Assembly (NCBI GenBank): GCA_030629475.1
Contig: DAOVOU010000113.1
Location: 1-6,962 of the forward strand
Reading direction: 5' to 3'
From: Desulfobacterales bacterium
GTDB taxonomy: Bacteria > Desulfobacterota > Desulfobacteria > Desulfobacterales > C00003060
Length of the DNA: 6,962 nucleotides
Of this stretch, positions 1 to 5,576 are shown piece after piece. Below the pieces are notes generated by a model, which had not been told where the DNA came from, did no database searches, and saw only the letters and a program-made list of their open reading frames with translations. A program made the position numbers and the translations under genes. The first letter of the stretch is position 1; each line of letters starts with the position of its first letter.

Positions 1-1123
1 GTGTTGATAAAGCAATCCCACAGGGACAGACAATAATCAGCATACTCATGGCCCGCTTGAACGAACGGGTGACAATATATGTTATTAAAAAAAGGCTTAA
101 GGAGACAGGGACAACAGTATCGGCAAACTTATCAGCCATCCGCATCGTCTCTGACTCGAGAGCCTCCTCGCTTTCTATCATCTTAATAATCGAACCCATG
201 CGGGTCTCATCACCAGTCTTTTCAACCCTGACCGTGATTTCTCCCATGTCCAGATGGGTACCTGCCACGACTCTGTCGCCAACCTTTTTATAGACCGGAA
301 CTGATTCACCTGTCATGGAGGCCTCATCCACCAGCGCATCACCATCTATGACCATTCCGTCGCAGGGGACTCCGTCTCCTATGCGCAGGATAACAAGGTC
401 GCCTTTGACCAGCTCACTGCTTGAAACCTCTTTTTCTCGGCCATTTACGATCTTCCAGACCATCTGCTCTTCACCCGCCAGCATGGCGCGTATTGCCTTG
501 CGCGTTTTTTCCATGGTCTTATCTTCTAAGTATTCGGAAAGGTTGATCAGGTACATCACCGTCAGGGCAGTTGCGCTTTCCCGCATAATAATCGAGGCAA
601 GGGAAGCCATACAAATCAAAAGCTCCATGTTCGGCTTACCCGTTGCCTCAAGCTTCTTGATACCTGTCTTTAAAATAGGATAGCTCAGAAATGCGGTTGT
701 ACCCGAAGCAATATTGAAGATTCCCTTATCTATTCTGAATCTCTCTGCTTCCGGCCGGAGCCTCAAGATCCAAACAGCGATCATGACTATCCCGGTCAGG
801 ACAAGGACGGGACCGGACACGTGTTCTTCGGCTGGCTCATATCTTTTAACAGAGTCGTCACGCTTGACAGGGGCACGGTGTTCAATGCCTGGCCGGTAGC
901 TCCTGTACGCCTGATCAAGCGCATCATCGAGCTCCTCGAACTGGGGCCGATCAGAAGTTGTAATCACCAGCGAACCGCTTGCGGTCCTTGGTTCGCAGAC
1001 CGCTACCCAGTCAAGACGCTCCACCTCATCGGCCAAAGATCGCAGAAGGGAAGGGTCATGCTCTTTGGTCTTTATACGCAGTCGATTCTTGATGTTTTGT
1101 GCCACATGGTAGGGGATAGACAT
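1..1123 (-). CDS. P1B-type heavy-metal-transporting ATPase, C-terminal part cut off by the left edge
   Basis: Integral membrane pump predicted to move a transition metal using ATP. Translating the minus strand from ATG at 1123 gives 374 open codons that run off the window. Residues 1-75 look like a degenerate HMA-like fold (NRLRIK near residue 13) without CxxC. Membrane segments follow at about 103-121, 135-150, 166-182 and 185-198. The actuator motif is TGES (271-274), and a later membrane pair ends in the metal-site motif CPCG (366-369). The phosphorylation (DKTGT), nucleotide-binding and last membrane parts lie beyond the edge. The start is 21 bases after the stop of the HMA-like gene and in the same frame; its ribosome site (AGAAAG) is weak. 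Motif positions match those of the ATPase at 1954-4236, so the two are paralogues. The family is clear; the transported metal is not, although iron is suggested by the context. Confidence 0.9.
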   Translation of the reverse strand, partial: MSIPYHVAQNIKNRLRIKTKEHDPSLLRSLADEVERLDWVAVCEPRTASGSLVITTSDRPQFEELDDALDQAYRSYRPGIEHRAPVKRDDSVKRYEPAEEHVSGPVLVLTGIVMIAVWILRLRPEAERFRIDKGIFNIASGTTAFLSYPILKTGIKKLEATGKPNMELLICMASLASIIMRESATALTVMYLINLSEYLEDKTMEKTRKAIRAMLAGEEQMVWKIVNGREKEVSSSELVKGDLVILRIGDGVPCDGMVIDGDALVDEASMTGESVPVYKKVGDRVVAGTHLDMGEITVRVEKTGDETRMGSIIKMIESEEALESETMRMADKFADTVVPVSLSLFLITYIVTRSFKRAMSMLIIVCPCGIALST

Positions 1124-1144
1124 GAGCTTTCTAAAGTGCCTAAA

Positions 1145-1717
1145 TCATTCAAACGCCCTGGAGAGAAATTTGTTCAAAACCCCCCAGCCAAGGGACGCAA
1201 TTCCCTGGCGACTCAAGATATCCTCGTGTTCCTCCAGGCCTAATTTCCTTAAAACCCCCTTCAAGGGGGCCACATTGATGCCCGACTCCCTTATCCCATA
1301 CACTGTTAGAATGAACCGGAGCTGATGAACGAGTTCTATCTTCTCGGCCAGGCCGGGATTTTCGTAACGGATCGCCTCAATTTCCTCCGGCGACGATGGG
1401 ATTTCCTTTATTTCATAATCATCAAGGGTCGCCTCAGCATCCCTTTCAGCCTCTTTCTTGCTCTCGTCAATAAGACTTTCAAGCAGGTCTGGTTCTATCC
1501 TTTCTGTGTCATAGTCTATCTCGAACCTGTTCTTTTTCGGATCAAAACGGAATTCTTCGACCCCCTCAATTTCCCTGAAATGCCTTGCCATCTGGTCCAC
1601 ACTGATGGACTCTTTCTTCACGCTGGTAATATCGAGCTTAAGAACCATCCTTCCATGGTTATGACTAACCACCTCGGCTCTTCTGAAAAGTCTTTTTATT
1701 TCAAGATATTCAATCAT
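1145..1717 (-). CDS. HMA-like (ferredoxin-fold) small protein between two metal ATPases
   Basis: A 190-residue soluble protein with no signal peptide and no clear membrane segment. Residues about 14-85 show the strand-helix-strand pattern of metal-associated (HMA-type) domains. SHNHGRMVLKL (18-28) forms the first strand, a helix follows near 40-53, and EEFRFDP begins the next strand. The CxxC metal ligands are absent; the SHNHGR stretch has two histidines instead. Residues 80-115 are highly acidic and probably helical. The C-terminal 60 residues contain a mixed helical region (LVHQLRFILTVYGI) that I do not recognise. GAGAG about 6 bases before ATG is a reasonable ribosome site. Its place between two P1B-type ATPases suggests an accessory or chaperone-like role in the same metal pathway. 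No specific function can be assigned. Confidence 0.75.
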   Translation of the reverse strand: MIEYLEIKRLFRRAEVVSHNHGRMVLKLDITSVKKESISVDQMARHFREIEGVEEFRFDPKKNRFEIDYDTERIEPDLLESLIDESKKEAERDAEATLDDYEIKEIPSSPEEIEAIRYENPGLAEKIELVHQLRFILTVYGIRESGINVAPLKGVLRKLGLEEHEDILSRQGIASLGWGVLNKFLSRAFE

Positions 1718-1953
1718 CTTTCACTCTCAATAGGTCATTTTGAAGGCGCGTCATACAACCTTGCCCCGCCGATGTCAAGAAGACAAATGACAAATCCCCT
1801 TACTTGTAACTGCCTTGCAGTATCAACAATCTCGCTTGGCATCACGGTTGCGAGGAACTGATTTTGAGACGGATTTTCAACACTCCATCACTCCAATATT
1901 CCGACACTTCGTGACCGATTGCCCATCAGATATGAAGAGGATGCGACTTTCTT
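1718..1953 (-). other. 236-bp intergenic stretch with a possible gene remnant
   Basis: This is the gap between the complete ATPase and the HMA-like gene, too long for a tightly coupled operon. On the minus strand a 35-codon frame runs from ATG at 1842 to TGA at 1735 and reads like protein (residues include RQLQVRGFVICLLD). It has no ribosome site. The same frame extends back to ATG at 1926 but is broken by TGA at 1890-1888. CACTCCA occurs twice at an 8-base interval (1881-1887 and 1889-1895). The stretch may hold a decayed gene or simply an untranslated spacer; I see no terminator hairpin. Confidence 0.35.
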
Positions 1954-4236
1954 TTATATCGGCAGGACATTAACCGGTTCACCCATATCTTTCTCTCTGA
2001 TCCTGACGCACACAGTACACGGATCGGATTCAACTTTTCCGCACACAGCGCAAACCGGTCTTGAAATGGGTGGGAGTTCTGGCATATCAAAGGCCAACAA
2101 ACGGGTTGAGTTGAACAAAACGCCCAGAGAGTGGGAGATATGCAAAAAGCCAGCAATAAGCGGGTTAATTAATCCCATGGCGCCCAGGATAACACCTGCC
2201 AGATTGGAATAGGTGGCGATGCAATAGTTTTGTTCAATGGTTTTGATTGTTTGCTTGCTCAAGTCCCTGACATACGCTATTTTCCACAACTCACTACTCG
2301 CCAGGGCAATATCAGCCGCTTCAATAGCTACATCAGACCCTCCTGCTCCCATGGCAATCCCGACATGTGCTTTTGACATCGCCAATGCGTCATTTACCCC
2401 ATCCCCTACCATAACGGGCAATTTGCCGTCGCAGGTGAGTTTCTCGATCACTGCTGCTTTCTCTTCAGGGAGAAGATCGGCATGGCAAAAGTCAACCCCA
2501 AGCTCCTTTGCCATTTTTTCTGCTACCTTCTGGTGGTCTCCTGTAATGAGATGGACTTCCCTTACCCCGTCATTCCTGAGGTATTTTATGATTCTCCTGG
2601 CGCCAGGCCGGACTCTGTTCCTTATACCGATCAGCCCGATCAGGTTACCGTTTCTGGCCACAAAGACAGCGCTATGACCCTCAGCGATCAGGCGATCTGT
2701 ATCTTTCTGGTACTCCTCTATTCCAACGCCACGCATGAGCATCAAATGTTCGTTACCCACCAGGATCTTGTGGCCGTCTATGCTGGCCTCCATGCCCCGT
2801 CCAACAATCACCTGACAGGCTGCATGGCCGGGAATTTCTATTCCCATTTTCTTTGCCCTATCTGTAATCGCCCATGCCAGAGGATGGTGGCTGTGCAGTT
2901 CAGCTGAGGCGGCAGCGCCTATCAGCTCATGCTCGGGCATTTCTCTGTTATGAATTAGAATCTGTTCCACCTCGGGTTGCGAGCAGGTGACTGTACCGGT
3001 CTTGTCAAAACAAATAACATCCGATTTGCCCACCTCCTCGAGGTAGAGGCCACCCTTGACCAGGATATTTCTTCGAGCTGCATTGGCAATGGCAGCGCTG
3101 ACCGCTGTGGAAGCAGCAAGGACTGTGGCACAGGGACACGACATGACCAGAAGAACGGTTAAGACACGGTAGATGCTTTGAGTCGCAATCAGGGTTCCCA
3201 CTGAAACAATTGTACCAAGCCTGGTCAGCCGGGCGGACAAAATGTCTCCCTGATCCATGATGGGAACCCGGGAGGTCAAAGACTCCTCCACCATTTCGAG
3301 CACCCGGGCAAGGTATGTCTCAGTTCCCACTTTTTCGGCCCTGATATGGATAGCCCCATCGTATACGACAGTACCGGCAAAGATGTTGCTCCCTGTGCTC
3401 CTGTATTCCGGAACAGAGCGGCCGGTAATATGGGCATCATCTATCGTGGCATGGCCTGAAACAATTATCCCGTCCACCGGGATACGTTCTCCGGTATGAA
3501 CGGCCACAATATCGCCGGCTTTTAGCTCTGAAACAGGAGTAGCCACCTCTATACCGTCAATGACCTGATATGCCTCCTTTTCATGAAGGGACAGGATGTT
3601 CCGGATAGCCCGTCTCGACCTTTCTGTAATGAAATCCTTTATCAAAGTGCCTACCCGCATGATAAAGATGATCTCCAGGGCTGTCATAGCCTCGGCCATA
3701 AATATAGCAACAATAGCCGTGAAGGCCATAAACTGATGCAAGCTGTATTTCTTTTTCTCAGCAATATCCCGGATAGCATCTCTTAGTATGGGGTAGCCAA
3801 AAAAAACGCTTGCCAGCGCCGGAAGACTGAAGACCGTCTGCTTGACAGGGGTTTTTCCGAACACCACCTTGATCAGAAAATAAACCATTATGCAGGCAAG
3901 GGCCGACACCTCCAAAAGGTCCCTGAGCAAGGACCTGGACTTGGGCGTATCGCTAGTGCCCGCAGCTCTTACAGAATATTCCCTTTCAAGGTGGTAAGAG
4001 GCAGGAAAAATTTCGTCGAGTCTTGCAAGGATCACCTTTTGCGTAACCCTCTTTTCGTCGTACAGAATAACAGCTGAACCCACGATAGGATTGCTCGACA
4101 CCGCAGCTATGCCTTTCATGTCTTTCAGGGCATCGTTGACGGCTCTGCAATAAGCCGGATTTTTTCTCATCAAAAAACTTTTAATCCGCATTCTGCCGGG
4201 GATGGAATGTCTGATTCTGTAATATGATAAAGCCAT
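1954..4236 (-). CDS. P1B-type heavy-metal-transporting ATPase (CtpC/FezB-like), with TGRS in place of TGES
   Basis: Complete 760-residue membrane pump. The N-terminus (1-80) is an HMA-like fold with IRHSIPGRMRIK at 8-19 and no CxxC. Membrane segments lie at about 108-126, 134-150, 168-182, 183-200, 338-355, 357-378, 672-690 and 692-712. The metal-site motif SCPC is at 366-369, phosphorylation motif DKTGT at 411-415, HP at 451-452, ITGD at 564-567 and the hinge GDGVND at 611-616. Segment 8 carries HISHSLGVLFNSTRLL. Three oddities stand out: the actuator motif is TGRS (271-274), the CPC segment continues ATVLAAST without the usual TP, and the tail has two CxxC pairs (729/732 and 740/743). The start is supported by AGGGGA 7 bases upstream. 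A Fur box lies in its promoter and a Fur-family gene is divergent, so iron-linked control is likely. Mn, Zn and Fe remain possible substrates. Confidence 0.93.
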   Translation of the reverse strand: MALSYYRIRHSIPGRMRIKSFLMRKNPAYCRAVNDALKDMKGIAAVSSNPIVGSAVILYDEKRVTQKVILARLDEIFPASYHLEREYSVRAAGTSDTPKSRSLLRDLLEVSALACIMVYFLIKVVFGKTPVKQTVFSLPALASVFFGYPILRDAIRDIAEKKKYSLHQFMAFTAIVAIFMAEAMTALEIIFIMRVGTLIKDFITERSRRAIRNILSLHEKEAYQVIDGIEVATPVSELKAGDIVAVHTGERIPVDGIIVSGHATIDDAHITGRSVPEYRSTGSNIFAGTVVYDGAIHIRAEKVGTETYLARVLEMVEESLTSRVPIMDQGDILSARLTRLGTIVSVGTLIATQSIYRVLTVLLVMSCPCATVLAASTAVSAAIANAARRNILVKGGLYLEEVGKSDVICFDKTGTVTCSQPEVEQILIHNREMPEHELIGAAASAELHSHHPLAWAITDRAKKMGIEIPGHAACQVIVGRGMEASIDGHKILVGNEHLMLMRGVGIEEYQKDTDRLIAEGHSAVFVARNGNLIGLIGIRNRVRPGARRIIKYLRNDGVREVHLITGDHQKVAEKMAKELGVDFCHADLLPEEKAAVIEKLTCDGKLPVMVGDGVNDALAMSKAHVGIAMGAGGSDVAIEAADIALASSELWKIAYVRDLSKQTIKTIEQNYCIATYSNLAGVILGAMGLINPLIAGFLHISHSLGVLFNSTRLLAFDMPELPPISRPVCAVCGKVESDPCTVCVRIREKDMGEPVNVLPI

Positions 4237-4250
4237 GTCGCTGTCCCCTA
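4230..4250 (-). promoter_or_regulatory. Ribosome binding site and start of the complete P1B ATPase
   Basis: On the minus strand AGGGGA precedes the ATG at 4236 with a spacing of seven bases (CAGCGAC). This supports that start, which also leaves a full HMA-like N-terminal domain. Confidence 0.6.
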
Positions 4251-4359
4251 TTTTTGGAGTGTTTGCTTACAAGAAAAATATGCCTCGCCGGGGTTCATTG
4301 TATGCATGTACTCCCTCGCCAGCCTGTTTGGCACACCATGTATTGCGGCGCAGCTATTG

Positions 4360-4378
4360 TATAATGATTTTCAATAAC
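4360..4378 (-). promoter_or_regulatory. Fur box (iron-responsive operator)
   Basis: Read on the minus strand the site is GTTATTGAAAATCATTATA. It matches 15 of 19 positions of the classical Fur consensus GATAATGATAATCATTATC; the plus-strand reading matches 14. It overlaps the predicted -10 element of the ATPase promoter, where a bound Fur protein would block transcription when iron is abundant. The operator call is by consensus matching only; binding by the neighbouring Fur-family protein rather than another Fur is an inference. Confidence 0.65.
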
Positions 4379-4399
4379 ATATCTTCTTGGCCATGTCAA
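4371..4399 (-). promoter_or_regulatory. Predicted promoter of the complete metal ATPase
   Basis: On the minus strand a perfect -35 TTGACA (4399-4394) is followed after 17 bases by TATTGA (4376-4371), a weak -10 with three of six consensus bases. The -10 lies inside the Fur box. A better-looking TATACA at 4363-4358 is 30 bases from the -35, too far to pair with it. Confidence 0.45.
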
Positions 4400-4640
4400 G
4401 AGTTTCAAGCAGCAAACTTTTCTTTTTAAAGAATATGCTACCTGCCTTACAATAGTGAAAGACTTACGGGTGTAAAACCTATATGCTGCGAAAGGATGAA
4501 ATCAAAGATCTTACAGCATCAACACAGTGCGCATCTTTGCCTGCTGCCCCGAAATTTTCGAAATACATAGGTGCGAGTTAGATGTTATTGATTTGCACTT
4601 GTGGCCTTTTTGGTGCTCATAGCCTCGAAATATTTGCGTA

Positions 4641-4669
4641 TTGACACAAGTTGCATAAATTGCTATGGA
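4641..4669 (+). promoter_or_regulatory. Predicted promoter of the Fur-family gene
   Basis: A perfect -35 TTGACA (4641-4646) is followed, 17 bases on, by TATGGA (4664-4669), which matches four of six -10 bases. The start of transcription would fall near 4676, just before the ribosome site at 4683. This placement excludes the upstream in-frame ATG at 4665, which lies within the -10 element. Confidence 0.5.
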
Positions 4670-4682
4670 AAAAAATAAACAT

Positions 4683-4689
4683 AGGGAGG
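4683..4689 (+). promoter_or_regulatory. Ribosome binding site that fixes the Fur-family start
   Basis: AGGGAGG lies five bases before the ATG at 4695. The alternative in-frame ATG at 4665 has no such site, so the shorter 144-residue protein is preferred. Confidence 0.75.
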
Positions 4690-4694
4690 CACCC

Positions 4695-5129
4695 ATGAAG
4701 AGCGAAATAGAGGTGTTTCGAGAGTTTGTTCGGAAAAAGGGCCTTCGATATACCCCTGAGCGAGAGGTCATCATTGAGGAGATCTTTGCCACCCATGAGC
4801 ACTTCGATGTGGATGAGCTCTATTTGCGCCTGAAAAGTAAGAAAAAAAAGATCTCCAAGCCTTCCATTTACCGCCTCATCCCATATCTGTTGGAATCCGG
4901 TCTGATTCAAGAGGCCTATTTTGAAGACGGCCACCTACACTACGAACATATCTATGGCCATGAACACCACTGTCACCTTCGGTGTTTGAACTGCGGAAAG
5001 ACTATAGAATTTAAAGAGAAGTCTCTGAAGAAGCTGGAAAAGAAACTGGGCGAGAAATACGATTTTGCGATCGAGGGTCACAAATTTGAGGTATTGGGCT
5101 ACTGCCCGAAGTGCAAGGCCCACATCTGA
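4695..5129 (+). CDS. Fur-family metal-responsive transcriptional regulator
   Basis: A 144-residue cytoplasmic repressor of the Fur/PerR/Zur family, the usual length for the family. The N-terminal winged helix spans about 1-80: GLRYTPERE at 16-24, then the recognition-helix region SKPSIYRLIPYL (54-65) in place of the commoner S..TVYR. The dimerisation and metal domain follows, with HEHH (89-92) as the histidine-rich metal site. CLNC (97-100) and CPKC (137-140) are the two pairs that hold structural zinc in this family. THEHFD (33-38) contains further candidate ligands. The gene is divergent from the metal ATPase, whose promoter holds a Fur box, so it probably regulates that ATPase by iron or another metal. 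The sequence does not decide between Fur, PerR and Zur. Downstream it converges on the STAS-like gene with 59 bases between the stops. Confidence 0.92.
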   Translation: MKSEIEVFREFVRKKGLRYTPEREVIIEEIFATHEHFDVDELYLRLKSKKKKISKPSIYRLIPYLLESGLIQEAYFEDGHLHYEHIYGHEHHCHLRCLNCGKTIEFKEKSLKKLEKKLGEKYDFAIEGHKFEVLGYCPKCKAHI

Positions 5130-5188
5130 TTATTCTCCATCATTGATAGTGAGTCTCAGTTCTGGCAGAAAAAAACTGATTGGTATAC

Positions 5189-5458
5189 TCATGTCTCAAA
5201 GAGATCCTCTTTTTCAAGCTGTTGAATGGGATGGCCGAGGTTGGAAAGTGTTTGCAGGCCTTTTTGAAGGACATCAAAGCTCATACTACCGTCTGGAGAC
5301 AAATTGGACGCCTCCACGACGATGGGACATTTTCCTCGAGCATACAGATGCAGAAAACGGAGGATTTCCACGGCCCGCGATACATTGAGTTGTCCTGAAA
5401 TGTTGAGATGTATCGCACCGTTCACCTTTTGGGCATACATTCTGAAGTTGTCTTTCAC
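5189..5458 (-). CDS. Small STAS-like protein
   Basis: An 89-residue soluble protein. Residues about 6-80 have the pattern of a STAS domain, as in anti-sigma-factor antagonists. A strand GAIHLNISGQLN (14-25) precedes a helix (VSRAVEILRFLHLYA), then a strand KCPIVVEASNL (43-53) precedes SPDGSMSFDVLQKGLQTL, and NLGHPI is the last strand. The usual serine that is phosphorylated in the SpoIIAA type would sit near SPDGSMS (54-60), but this is uncertain. The start is GTG, supported by AAAGGAGG seven bases upstream. It follows the MoxR-like gene on the same strand with a 118-bp gap holding an inverted repeat. The pairing suggests a regulatory role, but the substrate or partner is not known. An alternative reading is a small protein of unknown function with a chance resemblance. 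Confidence 0.6.
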   Translation of the reverse strand: MKDNFRMYAQKVNGAIHLNISGQLNVSRAVEILRFLHLYARGKCPIVVEASNLSPDGSMSFDVLQKGLQTLSNLGHPIQQLEKEDLFET

Positions 5459-5472
5459 GTCAATGCCTCCTT
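5456..5472 (-). promoter_or_regulatory. Strong ribosome site deciding a GTG start
   Basis: On the minus strand AAAGGAGG (5472-5465) lies seven bases before GTG (5458-5456). The next in-frame ATG is six codons inside and has no comparable site, so the GTG is preferred as the start of the STAS-like gene. Confidence 0.75.
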
Positions 5473-5482
5473 TATTCGTAGG

Positions 5483-5555
5483 CGTTCACAGGTTCAGGGT
5501 TCACCGTTCAGGGTTTCGGTGAACCCTGAACTCTGAACCTCTGAACCCGTGAACG
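5483..5555. repeat. GGTTCA/TGAACC repeat cluster forming a nested inverted repeat
   Basis: The stretch between the MoxR-like gene and the STAS-like gene is made of GGTTCA-type units and their reverse complements. CGTTCAC (5483-5489) pairs with GTGAACG (5549-5555). Within it GTTCAGGGTT (5506-5515) pairs perfectly with AACCCTGAAC (5522-5531) around a six-base loop. AGGTTCAG (5490-5497) has partners at 5533-5540 (CTGAACCT). In RNA this would fold into a long hairpin. It has no T-tract, so it is not a clear terminator. Confidence 0.8.
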
Positions 5556-5576
5556 GTTACCTTTATTCTTTCCCTG

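Larger units (their letters stand above)
4237..4694. other. Divergent control region between the metal ATPase and the Fur-family gene
   Basis: This 458-bp region carries the promoters of both neighbours and no convincing gene. It is AT-rich around 4355-4440. A short plus-strand frame at 4483-4581 (32 codons, starting MLRKDEIKDL) lacks a ribosome site and is not accepted as a gene. A weak inverted repeat CAAAGAT/ATCTTTG lies at 4503-4509 and 4533-4539. The ATPase transcript would have a leader of about 125 bases, in which I see no recognisable riboswitch. Confidence 0.6.

Noticed and set aside
1325..1861. Long plus-strand open frame antisense to the HMA-like gene
   Set aside because: It overlaps a minus-strand gene with coherent domain structure, and its own translation resembles no family and has no ribosome site.
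2237..2907. Plus-strand open frames inside the ATPase gene
   Set aside because: They are antisense shadows of a gene with every P-type ATPase catalytic motif.
4483..4581. A 32-codon plus-strand frame starting MLRKDEIKDL in the divergent control region
   Set aside because: No ribosome site, no recognisable family over its length, and its stop lies only 60 bases before the -35 of the Fur-family gene. It could be a remnant, but the sequence alone does not support a gene.
4641..4669. Fur or PerR box at the promoter of the Fur-family gene
   Set aside because: The sequence around TTGCATAAATTGC shows only a three-base inverted match (GCA/TGC) and does not fit the Fur or PerR consensus.
4665..4694. 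Longer start for the Fur-family gene at ATG 4665
   Set aside because: It lies inside the predicted -10 element and has no ribosome site, whereas ATG 4695 has AGGGAGG five bases upstream and gives the usual family length.
5130..5188. Bidirectional terminator between the convergent Fur-family and STAS-like genes
   Set aside because: The only pairing is TCAGTT (5156-5161) with AACTGA (5174-5179), a weak AT-rich stem; the A-tract lies in the loop rather than after a stem.
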